DNA of 39,698 nt from positions 1 to 39,698 of the forward strand of contig NZ_JAELUG010000059.1 of the NCBI RefSeq assembly GCF_016429255.1, written 5' to 3'. The position numbers were made by a program, and so were the translations under genes. The DNA comes from Rhizobium sp. ASV8. GTDB lineage: Bacteria; Pseudomonadota; Alphaproteobacteria; Rhizobiales; Rhizobiaceae. Under the pieces are notes generated by a model. The model did not search any database. It had not been told where the DNA came from and was given only the letters and a program-made list of their open reading frames with translations. This document shows, piece after piece, positions 1 through 7,618 of the stretch. Numbering within the stretch: the stretch's first letter is position 1; the number at the start of each line of letters is the position of its first letter.

Positions 1-118
1 GGGTCGTATGCGGCTCGAGACCAGCTGCGATGGCATTCATCGCCCGCTCGGAAACCCATTCGCGCAGGTCATCGATGGAATCCGCGCCCACGCACAATTT
101 GATGAGATGCAAAGCCAT
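1..118 (-). CDS. DUF1489 family protein (N-terminal part, cut by window edge)
   Basis: The reverse strand reads MALHLIKLCVGADSIDDL and continues for 39 codons to the window edge, so only the N-terminus is present. I recognise this opening as the DUF1489 family, small conserved proteins of Rhizobiales and related alphaproteobacteria with no assigned function. The ATG at 118 has only a weak ribosome-binding site. The gene lies downstream of sdaA on the same strand with a gap of about 60 bases, so co-transcription is possible. The family call rests on a short fragment and on memory of the N-terminal sequence. Confidence 0.7.
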   Translation of the reverse strand, partial: MALHLIKLCVGADSIDDLREWVSERAMNAIAAGLEPHTT

Positions 119-178
119 AGATGCCGTTGAAGTCCTTTTGGCTGAGGACGTCAAGCCTTTAAGAGCAGGCGTCCACAC

Positions 179-1588
179 TCAGCATTCGACGACATTCACG
201 GCAAGGCCGCCGGTCGAGGTTTCCTTGTATTTCTCGCTCATGTCGTGGCCGGTCTGACGCATGGTTTCAATACAGGCGTCGAGCGGTACGAAATGCTGAC
301 CATCGCCCTTGAGTGCAAGCGATGCGGCGGTAACCGCCTTGACGGCACCAAGCGCGTTTCGTTCGATGCAGGGCACCTGAACGAGCCCGGCAATAGGGTC
401 GCAAGTCATGCCGAGATGGTGTTCCAGCGCGATTTCTGCGGCATTCTCGATCTGCTCGGGCGTGGCGCCCATAACTGCGGCAAGTCCTGCGGCCGCCATC
501 GCGGCTGCCGAACCCACCTCGCCCTGACAGCCGACTTCAGCACCTGAAATCGAGGCGTTGTGCTTGATGATGCCGCCGACTGCGGCCGCGGTCAGCAGAT
601 AGTTGTGAATACCGTCCTGATCCCAATCCTCGTGGAAATGCTGGTAATAGCGGATCGTCGCCGGAATGACGCCCGCCGCACCATTGGTCGGCGCGGTCAC
701 AACCCGGCCGCCAGCGGCATTTTCCTCGTTGACGGCCATGGCGTAGACGCTGAGCCAGTCGTTAGCGAGCACCGGATTGATGCGGTTGCTGCGCCACTCC
801 TCCTGAAGCTTGTCATGAATGGCGCGTGCACGCCGACGCACCTTCAGGCCGCCGGGCATGATGCCGTCGACTTTGAGTCCACGATCGATACAGCTGCTCA
901 TGGCCGCCCAGATGCGGTCGAGACCGGCATCGAGCTCCTCGGCGCTCATGCGCGTCTCTTCATTGGCCCGCTTCATCTGCGCGATCGTGAGACCGGAGCG
1001 CTCGGACATATCAAGCATCTGCTTGGCGCTGGCAAAGGGGAACGGAACGCGTTCGCCCGCAGCGGCGGGCTTCTTCTTGTCCGCCTTCATCTGCTCCAGT
1101 TCGGTATCGGTGACGACAAAGCCACCACCGACGGAATAATAGATGCGCTTGACGAGCAGACGGTCGTCTTTATCGAGAGCCGAAAAGCTCATGCCGTTGG
1201 CATGGCCCGGCAGCGGCACCTTCTTGTCGAAGATGAGATCGGTCTTGGGCTGGAACTGATAAGCCGGATGGCCAGGCGGTGTGATACGCCCGCTGCGCTC
1301 GACTTCGTCGATAATGACATCCATCCGGTCCGGATCGACCGTGTCCGGACGCTCGCCCATCAAGCCGAGAACGACTGCCCTGCCCGTGCCGTGACCGATG
1401 CCGGTGTGGGCAAGGGAGCCATGCAGGCTGACCTTGATCGAAGCGACATGCACATTCGATGACGGGCGCGGCCACTCATTCGAGAGCACCAGCTCCAGGA
1501 AGCGATTCGCGGCGGACATTGGCCCCATGGTGTGCGAGCTGGACGGTCCCACACCGATCTTGAAAACATCGAAAACTGAAAGAAACAT
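179..1588 (-). CDS. sdaA: L-serine ammonia-lyase (iron-sulfur L-serine dehydratase), single-chain type
   Basis: This 469-residue protein converts L-serine to pyruvate and ammonia using a [4Fe-4S] cluster in the cytoplasm. The N-terminal beta domain starts with the conserved GPSSSHTMGP (residues 14-23). The C-terminal alpha domain has the cluster cysteines Cys354 (GCQGE), Cys396 (MTCDP) and Cys407 (VPCIERN). The length matches single-chain bacterial enzymes rather than the two-subunit form of Gram-positives. The protein ends in a cysteine (Cys469). In the structurally studied Legionella enzyme a C-terminal cysteine folds into the active site and occupies the free iron, so the same may apply here (inference). 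The 200-base region upstream shows no clear regulatory site. Confidence 0.95.
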   Translation of the reverse strand: MFLSVFDVFKIGVGPSSSHTMGPMSAANRFLELVLSNEWPRPSSNVHVASIKVSLHGSLAHTGIGHGTGRAVVLGLMGERPDTVDPDRMDVIIDEVERSGRITPPGHPAYQFQPKTDLIFDKKVPLPGHANGMSFSALDKDDRLLVKRIYYSVGGGFVVTDTELEQMKADKKKPAAAGERVPFPFASAKQMLDMSERSGLTIAQMKRANEETRMSAEELDAGLDRIWAAMSSCIDRGLKVDGIMPGGLKVRRRARAIHDKLQEEWRSNRINPVLANDWLSVYAMAVNEENAAGGRVVTAPTNGAAGVIPATIRYYQHFHEDWDQDGIHNYLLTAAAVGGIIKHNASISGAEVGCQGEVGSAAAMAAAGLAAVMGATPEQIENAAEIALEHHLGMTCDPIAGLVQVPCIERNALGAVKAVTAASLALKGDGQHFVPLDACIETMRQTGHDMSEKYKETSTGGLAVNVVEC

Positions 1589-1788
1589 GGACCTTTATTG
1601 CCTCCTCGGCAAATCGACTTTGAACAAAGCTACGCTATCAGGGCAACCTTGCATGGCGATCGACCGACATCGGATTTCATGGCAGCGACATTACATGTAG
1701 GCATCCGGCGAGGCAAACAGAAGGGCATTGCACCCAGCCTGCGCTAGGCTACAGTCCACATAGGATTGATCCGGGAGAATCTGCCTTA

Positions 1789-2481
1789 ATGACGACTGCC
1801 GACTATGTCGCCCTCGCCCTCTTTATCTTTCTCTGGGTTGCGCTGAACTGGATCGTCAGCAGCGCCCACTTCTTCAATCGCATCAGCCTGACGTTGGCAA
1901 TGAACGAGCGCCGGCGCGAGTGGATCTACAATTCGCTGCGCCGCGATCTGAAGATGATCGATACGCAGATCCTGTCGGGATTGCAGAACGGCACCGGCTT
2001 CTTTGCCTCCACCTCAATCTTCGCCATCGGCAGCTGCTTCGCGCTGCTCGGCGCAACGGACAAGATAAACGCCTTCTTCTCCGACCTGCCTTTCATTTTC
2101 AACGGCGGCCGCGCGGCCTTCGAGATCAAGGTGGCGGGGCTAGCCTGCCTTTTCGGCTACGCCTTCTTCAAATTCGGCTGGGCCTACCGCCTGTTCAATT
2201 ATTGCACCATTCTCTTCGGTTCTCTGCCGATGCGGGAAGATGCCATTCTCGATCCGGTGGGCGCCGAACGCGCGGCTGAACGTGTAGTTCGCATGAACAT
2301 CATCGCTGCCCGCAGTTTCAATGCCGGATTGCGAGCGATCTTTCTTTCGATCGGCTATCTCGGTTGGTTCGTGAGCCCTTATGTCTTCATGGTCACGACG
2401 ATGTTCATCATCATCGTGCTCGTCCGCCGTCAGTTTTTTTCCGATGCCCGTCTGGCCATCATGGATGGCGATATGCCATGA
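1789..2481 (+). CDS. DUF599 family membrane protein
   Basis: A 230-residue integral membrane protein of the DUF599 family, whose function is unknown. It begins with a hydrophobic helix (about residues 5-25), followed by a basic segment rich in Arg and Glu (ERRREWIYNSLRRD). Three or four more hydrophobic stretches follow, including GTGFFASTSIFAIGSCFALL and a C-terminal helix ending in FIIIVLVRR. A GGGAG sequence lies about 11 bases upstream of the ATG. It is followed at short distance by two other membrane-protein genes on the same strand (2540 and 3542), which suggests an operon. There is no sequence basis for a biochemical role. Confidence 0.8.
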   Translation: MTTADYVALALFIFLWVALNWIVSSAHFFNRISLTLAMNERRREWIYNSLRRDLKMIDTQILSGLQNGTGFFASTSIFAIGSCFALLGATDKINAFFSDLPFIFNGGRAAFEIKVAGLACLFGYAFFKFGWAYRLFNYCTILFGSLPMREDAILDPVGAERAAERVVRMNIIAARSFNAGLRAIFLSIGYLGWFVSPYVFMVTTMFIIIVLVRRQFFSDARLAIMDGDMP

Positions 2482-2539
2482 CAAGCCGGCGTCGCTGCCG
2501 ACGCCCACGATTTGAGTTCATGCCTGGAAGGACCCATCA

Positions 2540-3529
2540 ATGGTCGCAATCGCCGAGAGTGCCGATGCACCGCAAAAAACGTCGCGCATCGGCATTCTGG
2601 ATACGGCGCGGGGCATCGCTCTTTTGGCGATGGCAAGCTACCATTGTACCTGGGATTTCGAGTTTTTCGGCTATCTCGATGCAGGCACGGCGGAAACGGG
2701 TTGGCTGAAGGTCTATGCCCGAGCCATCGCCAGCACCTTCCTGTTTCTGGCCGGCTTTAGTCTTGTTCTTGCCAACACGCCGGAGATTCGCTGGCGCTCC
2801 TATGGACGTCGCCTGGGAATGATCGTCGCCGCGGCGCTGGCGATCTCCATCGTCACGAAATTCTTTATCGGGCCAGGCTGGATCTATTTTGGCATCCTTC
2901 ATTCGATTGCAGCCGCGAGCCTCATCGGCCTTCTCTTTCTGCGCCTGCCGGCTTTCGCGACACTGCTGATCGCTGCATTGCTGGGAGCCGGCATCGTCGT
3001 CGACAACGTCATCGCGCCGTTTTCGCTCCATTCAGCGGCTTTCGATACGCCATGGCTCTGGTGGGTAGGCCTGTCGCAGGCGCCTCAACAGTCAAACGAC
3101 TATGTGCCGCTCTTCCCATGGTTGACGCCGTTTCTGTTCGGCCTCGGCATGGCGCAACTCGCAATGTCCTTCGGCTGGTTGAAAAGGCTTGCGAAATTCG
3201 GTCCGGGCCACAATCTGATCGCCCGCGCCGGCCGACACAGTCTCGCCTTCTATCTTGTTCACCAGCCGTTGCTGTTCGGCCTTGTCTATCTCCTGTCGCT
3301 GGTCGCTCCGGCTCCGCTGCAGGATCCGACAGTCGGCTATATCAGGCAATGCGTGGCGTCCTGCAGCCAATCTGGCGACGAAAAAATGTGCCGAAGCTTC
3401 TGCCAGTGCACGCTGGACAAGTTGCAGGCACAAAATCTCTTCAAACCCCTGGAATCCGGGGCGATCAAAGCAGATAGCGATGAACGTGTAAGCCGAATCG
3501 CGATACAATGCACGGGTGAAGCGCAATGA
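2540..3529 (+). CDS. DUF1624 / heparan-alpha-glucosaminide N-acetyltransferase-like membrane protein with cysteine-rich tail
   Basis: A 329-residue multi-pass membrane protein. The opening (RIGILDTARGIALLAMASYHCTWDF cut at residues 16-40) and the repeated hydrophobic helices fit the DUF1624 family, related to membrane acyltransferases; LDTARGIA and the later HSLAFYLVHQP are the recognisable segments. The membrane part ends near residue 258. After it comes a polar tail with cysteines at 271, 275, 284, 288, 290 and 324, which is not part of the usual family core as I know it. GGAAGGA lies a few bases upstream of the ATG. The acyl donor and acceptor cannot be read from the sequence. Likely co-transcribed with the DUF599 gene and the methyltransferase-like gene 12 bases downstream. 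Confidence 0.75.
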   Translation: MVAIAESADAPQKTSRIGILDTARGIALLAMASYHCTWDFEFFGYLDAGTAETGWLKVYARAIASTFLFLAGFSLVLANTPEIRWRSYGRRLGMIVAAALAISIVTKFFIGPGWIYFGILHSIAAASLIGLLFLRLPAFATLLIAALLGAGIVVDNVIAPFSLHSAAFDTPWLWWVGLSQAPQQSNDYVPLFPWLTPFLFGLGMAQLAMSFGWLKRLAKFGPGHNLIARAGRHSLAFYLVHQPLLFGLVYLLSLVAPAPLQDPTVGYIRQCVASCSQSGDEKMCRSFCQCTLDKLQAQNLFKPLESGAIKADSDERVSRIAIQCTGEAQ

Positions 3530-3541
3530 CAGGGTTATTCT

Positions 3542-4015
3542 ATGAATGCCTATCGTTCGAAGTCGCTGAGTTTTCCGTGGCCGCCGCTGCTCTATAGCGT
3601 CGCCGTCATCATCGCGCTTTGCCTGCAGCGATACTATCCCTTACCGCTACCGTTTATCTGGTCCATCGTCGCATGGATCGTCGGAGCGGCTTTGACCGCC
3701 TTTGCAGTGACGCTGAACGTCTGGGCGGTCAAGACGCTGATGGAGCGCCGCACGACCGTCCTGACGCAACGCTGTAGCGCATATCTCGTAACGACTGGCC
3801 CGTTTCGGTTCACGCGAAATCCGACCTATCTCGGCTATACGCTGCTGACGGCCGGGCTCGGCCTGCTGATCGGCAATCTCTGGTTTGTGGCCATGGCCGC
3901 AGCGGCCGCCGCATTGACGACGTTGCTCGTCATCCGTTGCGAGGAGATGCATCTCCTCTCCCGATTCGGCTGTGAGTTCGAATTCTATTGCAAACACACG
4001 CGTCGCTGGCTTTGA
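3542..4015 (+). CDS. Isoprenylcysteine carboxyl methyltransferase (ICMT)-like membrane protein
   Basis: This 157-residue protein has three or four transmembrane helices and the C-terminal signature of ICMT/PEMT-type membrane methyltransferases: GPFRFTRNPTYLGY (about residues 82-95), then EEMHLLSRFG and a closing YCKHTRRWL. In the family these segments bind S-adenosylmethionine. Bacteria do not make prenylated CaaX proteins, so the substrate here is unknown. The start is 12 bases after the DUF1624 stop, consistent with one transcript. The ribosome-binding site is weak. Confidence 0.8.
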   Translation: MNAYRSKSLSFPWPPLLYSVAVIIALCLQRYYPLPLPFIWSIVAWIVGAALTAFAVTLNVWAVKTLMERRTTVLTQRCSAYLVTTGPFRFTRNPTYLGYTLLTAGLGLLIGNLWFVAMAAAAAALTTLLVIRCEEMHLLSRFGCEFEFYCKHTRRWL

Positions 4016-4057
4016 AGCGAGGGGAATGCAGGTTTGCGCAAAAAATTCAGGCATTGC

Positions 4058-4511
4058 TCACTGTTTTCCAAAGAGCAAGAAGATCTGACCGATACTCGTT
4101 CTCGTGCGATAAACCAGGTCGTTCATGACTGGAGCACTGTCGCCCTCATAGAGCTCGAATTGGCGAGACCTGTCTTCGCCAACAGCACCTTCCAGCCTTG
4201 CGGATCTTCTCTCATTTAGGAAAGTGCAGTCGGGTTTGCTGCATTGAACGCTGACCTCCCCCGATAGACGTTGCGTGGCGTCGATAGTCACGCTCACTTC
4301 GACGCCGGTCTTGCGGTCATCGATAAGCTGGCAGCGAGAATGAATATGACAAACCTGTTGACCATATGTTTTTGTCCTTGCCGTCAAGCAAAAGGCCATA
4401 AGCTACCGACACATCAGATTTCGCTATTTCGGCGGCAGAACCGCAGTCAGGACTCGCGAGGACAACGGCGGCAAGAACCGCAAAGATGGACGAAATTCCT
4501 GCTATCACCAC
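4058..4511 (-). pseudogene. Frameshifted gene for a small exported protein
   Basis: Two reading frames on the minus strand appear to be halves of one gene. The first (GTG at 4511) encodes a hydrophobic signal-like segment (SSIFAVLAAVVLAS) followed by SAAEIAKSDVSVAYGLLLDGKDKN, then runs out of frame and stops near 4317. The second frame overlaps it from about 4399 and encodes a Cys-containing domain (CHIHSRCQLIDDRKTGVEVS, then CSKPDC) ending at 4058. The switch must lie near the A-rich run around 4363-4372. No ATG is present in the first frame after an upstream TAG, so the 5' end may be damaged too. I do not recognise the family. A single-base sequencing error would give the same picture. Confidence 0.5.
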
Positions 4512-4601
4512 GACAAGCCCCCGAGAACGCCTCCCTTTTAGAAAGCGTTCTTGGGAAAACTATGGCTGAGAAATTGTCCGCTTACGCTATGATCGAAGCC
4601 T

Positions 4602-4991
4602 TCACGTCCCCACGCCGATTTCAGCCAAGCGTCCAAGACAGGCCTCTTCGACATTGTCGAGTTCGCTCAGTGTATCGTCGATATCCTTGCGCTTCTGGCG
4701 CAACTCGTCACGCTTCTCGTCTACGCGTTTCATCAGCAGCTTCAGCTGGCCGATCTCGCCCGGAGGTTCCTTGTAAACTTGAATAATCTCGCGGATTTCT
4801 GCGATGGTGAAGCCGATGCGGCGGCCGCGGAGGATTTCGGCGATGAGGCGCCGGTCGGCCGGACGAAACAGGCGCGTACGCCCCTTGCGCTCGGGCTGAA
4901 TGAGGCCCTCGTCCTCATAGAACCGCAATGTTCGGGTCGAAACACCGAATTCCCGCGTAAGCTCTGTTATGCTATAATATCCGTCTACCAA
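4602..4991 (-). CDS. MerR family transcriptional regulator
   Basis: A 129-residue DNA-binding protein. Residues 5-70 form the MerR winged helix-turn-helix (YSITELTREFGVSTRTLRFY, then EDEGLIQPERKGRTRLF). The remainder is a long dimerisation coiled coil rich in Lys, Arg, Asp and Glu (KRVDEKRDELRQKRKDIDDTL). It has no paired cysteines for metal sensing, so it is not a copper or mercury sensor. It resembles the LiuR-type regulators of branched-chain amino acid and fatty acid breakdown in proteobacteria. A near-perfect palindrome lies in its own promoter (5024-5045), suggesting autorepression. No leucine-degradation genes are adjacent; the targets, if any, are elsewhere. Confidence 0.85.
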   Translation of the reverse strand: MVDGYYSITELTREFGVSTRTLRFYEDEGLIQPERKGRTRLFRPADRRLIAEILRGRRIGFTIAEIREIIQVYKEPPGEIGQLKLLMKRVDEKRDELRQKRKDIDDTLSELDNVEEACLGRLAEIGVGT

Positions 4992-5017
4992 GAATCCGCC
5001 CCTATCTGACGGACGCT

Positions 5018-5045
5018 ATAATATTGACTTTTACGTAATAGTCAA
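5018..5045 (-). promoter_or_regulatory. Promoter and MerR-type operator of the regulator at 4602-4991
   Basis: Reading on the minus strand, TTGACT (5045-5040) is a good -35, then 16 bases, then TATTAT (5023-5018) as -10. The -35 and spacer coincide with a 22-base palindrome (5024-5045): TTGACT, then a core TTACGTAA flanked by one unpaired base on each side, then AGTCAA. Only one of its 11 base pairs fails to match. An operator filling the -35/-10 spacer is characteristic of MerR-family sites. The sequence also resembles, from memory, palindromes listed for LiuR-type regulators. Confidence 0.7.
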
Positions 5046-5201
5046 TTTTCGCACTTGAGGCGATCTCACACTCGATCTTGCCCGATGACGAACAGCTTAC
5101 TGTGGCAGCACTCGCGATGCGGATGCATCACGTCAATCGCGGGCAACATAGTGAAACCCACGGCTCCACGCGCCGTTTCAGCAATAGCGCTTCGGAAGAG
5201 T

Positions 5202-5720
5202 TCAATAGACAAGCATCATGGCAACGCGGCGAAGCGGATCGAGGCCTTTCGCCTCTTCCGAGCAAAGAATCGTCGTCAGGCGCTCCGGACAGGAGTCTCT
5301 CTCCATCAGCTGAAATCCCAATGAAGCATAGAATGAGGCGTTAAAAGGTGCAAATCGGTCTGTTGTTAGCGTTGCACCCGCCAGCTTTCGTTCCCGTCCC
5401 TCGGCGAGCAATGTCAACATCAATTGCCGTCCAATCCCCCTGCGCTGCCAGTTCGGATGCACATCCGCCTCGCCGATATGCAACCAGCCTTCGGCGACAT
5501 ATCCTCCCGCATAGCCGACCGGCCTGTCGCTTTCATCGAATGCTGCGTACAGAAATCCGGCGTCTAGATACTCTTGCAGATCTTCCGCGCTGCTTGCTAC
5601 CGCATCGCCACTGACGGCGCCCGTCGCGCGCAATGTTTCGAACGACGCAAGTTCCACGGCCTGTAAAACTGGGAAATGCCGGGGCTCAGCTCGCTTGATA
5701 CGAATGTTCACATCGACCAT
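5202..5720 (-). CDS. GNAT family N-acetyltransferase
   Basis: A 172-residue acetyltransferase of the GNAT fold. The acetyl-CoA-binding motif A is seen as EADVHPNWQRRGIGRQLM (about residues 88-105; core Q/R-x-x-G-x-G/A is QRRGIG). A later NASFYASLGFQL is the usual strand and helix after motif B. Such enzymes acetylate amines of small molecules or protein N-termini; the substrate is not evident. AAAGGGTG precedes the ATG at 5720. It stands alone between the MerR promoter region and the divergent deformylase-like gene. Confidence 0.85.
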   Translation of the reverse strand: MVDVNIRIKRAEPRHFPVLQAVELASFETLRATGAVSGDAVASSAEDLQEYLDAGFLYAAFDESDRPVGYAGGYVAEGWLHIGEADVHPNWQRRGIGRQLMLTLLAEGRERKLAGATLTTDRFAPFNASFYASLGFQLMERDSCPERLTTILCSEEAKGLDPLRRVAMMLVY

Positions 5721-5935
5721 TGCTGTTCACCCTTTCCGATTTCCGCTGCCTCGACAATCCAACCGATCTCTATTGAACGATTGGTCAAAGCGTTTCTCGA
5801 CCTTCTAATCGAGAAGAAAAATCAACGTCAACAAGCAGATAGACGAAAGCGCTGATATTTTGTATTTGCTCCTTCGGGCAATTGCATGCCGTTGCATCGC
5901 TCCAACCTTGCGTGCCAACATACGCCGTTCCAACA

Positions 5936-6442
5936 ATGGAGAGCCCGGTGCCGGTTCGCCACATTATTCGTTTCCCCAATCCATTGCTGCAAACGAGCTG
6001 TGAGCCCGTTACCGTGTTCGATGACGATCTGCGCACGCTGGCAGCTGATCTGCTGGATACGATGCACGCCGCACCAGGCGTCGGCATCACCGGTCCGCAT
6101 ATCGGCGTGCTTAAGCGGATCGTTGTGATTGAACTCAGCCGGGAAGACGGCGTGCGCACCTACATTAATCCGCAGCTTCTCTGGTCATCTGAAGAAACCA
6201 TGCGGCATATGGAAGGCAGCGTTTCCATGCCCGGGGTCACTGAGGAGATCGTGAGACCCAAAACCATCCGCTTTTCCTATCAGGATGTGAATGGCGTGGC
6301 GCATGAAGAACAGGCTGAAGATTTTCTGGCCATCTGCATCCAGCACGAGATCGACCAGCTCGATGGCATATTCTGGCTGCAGCGACTTTCAAAGCTCAAG
6401 CGTGACCGCTTGATCAAGAAGTGGGAAAAGATCCGTAGCTGA
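5936..6442 (+). CDS. Peptide deformylase-like protein lacking the metal ligands
   Basis: A 168-residue member of the peptide deformylase (Def) fold; true Def removes the formyl group from new N-termini with a Fe2+/Zn2+ ion. All three catalytic motifs are present but changed. Motif I GxGxAAxQ is GVGITGPH (48-55), with His55 in place of Gln. Motif II EGCLS is EGSVS (93-97), with Ser95 in place of the metal-binding Cys. Motif III HExDH is HEIDQ (137-141), with Gln141 in place of the second metal His. The protein is therefore unlikely to be a normal deformylase. The reading frame is open from 5882, but the ATG at 5936 matches the start of the family. The essential def gene should be elsewhere. 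Confidence 0.85.
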   Translation: MESPVPVRHIIRFPNPLLQTSCEPVTVFDDDLRTLAADLLDTMHAAPGVGITGPHIGVLKRIVVIELSREDGVRTYINPQLLWSSEETMRHMEGSVSMPGVTEEIVRPKTIRFSYQDVNGVAHEEQAEDFLAICIQHEIDQLDGIFWLQRLSKLKRDRLIKKWEKIRS

Positions 6443-6458
6443 CCTCCCCAAACAGAAA

Positions 6459-6479
6459 CGGGCGCCGTGACGGCGCCCG
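6459..6479. terminator. Terminator hairpin between convergent genes
   Basis: CGGGCGCCG (6459-6467) pairs perfectly with CGGCGCCCG (6471-6479) across a TGA loop. It lies between the ends of the deformylase-like gene (+) and the gene at 6503 (-). On the minus strand it is followed by TTTCTGTTT, so it fits best as the terminator of the minus-strand gene and may serve both. Confidence 0.65.
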
Positions 6480-6502
6480 CTGAATGTAGGTCGATCCGAA
6501 AA

Positions 6503-7039
6503 TCAGCCCTTGAGCTTGGTGTTGCAGAGGCTGTAGTAGCCGCCGCCCTTCTGGATCCACTTCAGGCCGCCCAGTGCATTCTTGGCCTTGGCAGCATTGT
6601 AAGCGTCGACGCAGGTGTGGAAGCGGCCCTTGCCGGGCGTTTCGCTGGCATACTTGGCGTCAACCTTGGCCGGGAAAGTCACGCCGGCCGGAGCGGCTGT
6701 CGTCGGCTTTGCCGGTTCGGCTGCCGGCGGCTTCGTCGCGTCAGGCTCGCTGGCATCGACCTTGGCCGCTGCAGTCGTCTTCGCCGTCTTGGCAGCCGGT
6801 GCGGTTGTTGCCGGGGCGGCGGCTGCAGGAGCAGCAGCTGCGGCACCTGCATCGGCGCTGCACTGCGTGGTGCGGAAGTCATTCCACTTCTGGCCGTTCA
6901 GAGTACCAGCGGTTTTAGCTGCCTGATATTTGGCGCTGCACTCTTTCATGGTTAGCGCAGAAGCCGAAGAAGCGAGGCCCATCGAGCCTACAACTGTAAG
7001 AGACGCAAGGGACATCAACAGAATGGCACGACTAGTCAT
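6503..7039 (-). CDS. Exported protein with two PsiF-like cysteine modules and an Ala/Pro-rich linker
   Basis: A 178-residue secreted protein of unknown function. Residues 1-29 are a signal peptide ending SSASA. Two related modules follow: C34 to C60 (ECSAKYQAAKTAGTLNGQKW, then FRTTQC) and C143 to C172 (CVDAYNAAKAKNALGGLKW, then YYSLC). Each has a cysteine pair about 26-29 apart, with A-A-K and L-x-G-x-K-W in between, like the PsiF repeat of small periplasmic proteins. They are joined by a linker of about 60 residues made almost only of Ala, Pro, Thr, Lys and Asp. The frame is open further upstream, but GGAGG lies 8 bases before the ATG at 7039 and only 2 before that at 7045, so 7039 is preferred. 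Confidence 0.75.
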   Translation of the reverse strand: MTSRAILLMSLASLTVVGSMGLASSASALTMKECSAKYQAAKTAGTLNGQKWNDFRTTQCSADAGAAAAAPAAAAPATTAPAAKTAKTTAAAKVDASEPDATKPPAAEPAKPTTAAPAGVTFPAKVDAKYASETPGKGRFHTCVDAYNAAKAKNALGGLKWIQKGGGYYSLCNTKLKG

Positions 7040-7302
7040 TGGCATTTCCTCCGCTCTATGACGAATGTCGAAACTATTAATCGTATCGTCCCTACCGATT
7101 GTCAATCGACAGGCGATTTGGGGGCGACGGATGACACCATATGCGGACGAATATGAACGTAGACTGTACGAAAACAGCGATCAGAAAGAGCAATTCGGCC
7201 GCATCGGCAATCATTAATGGTACTTCATCACCGGTGCCGAATCGGTCGAAAATCGCAGGAATCACAGCCTGATATGGCGCAAGACGGCTCCCAACCTGCC
7301 CG

Positions 7303-7608
7303 CTATTCGCAGGTCAGCGATGCACTCGGGCTGCAGTAGCATTCATAGCGGGGCGCCGGGCATGTCGCGACCGCCACGCTGAAATCGTGGCAATTGCATT
7401 CGATATGAAACTGCTGATCCGAAGTGGCCGAGGTGGCGCTGTAGGTCGAGAAGCCGGTGCCGATATCGGCCGGGCGGGAGCCGACGCTGAAGGAGTAGTT
7501 TGAGGTGGGGCTTTGAGGCGAGGAATTATCCTGTTGCGCCAGTGCCGTCAGCGGCAAGCCGGCCACCCACACAGCGACGGCCACCATTCTTGAAGCCGGT
7601 TTGAGCAT
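7303..7608 (-). CDS. Small exported six-cysteine protein (paralogue A)
   Basis: A 101-residue protein with a signal peptide (residues 1-24, ending LTALA) and a C-terminal domain with six cysteines at 71, 73, 83, 90, 92 and 100 (spacing CxC-x9-C-x6-CxC-x7-C). The upstream neighbour has exactly the same spacing. A shared segment before the cysteines reads ADIGTGFSTYS here. The start at 7608 is ten bases after the stop of the neighbour and has GAGGG upstream, so the two are one transcription unit. I do not recognise the family. Export and disulfide bonding are inferred from the signal peptide and the cysteine pattern. Confidence 0.65.
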   Translation of the reverse strand: MLKPASRMVAVAVWVAGLPLTALAQQDNSSPQSPTSNYSFSVGSRPADIGTGFSTYSATSATSDQQFHIECNCHDFSVAVATCPAPRYECYCSPSASLTCE

Positions 7609-7618
7609 TGTGCGCCCT

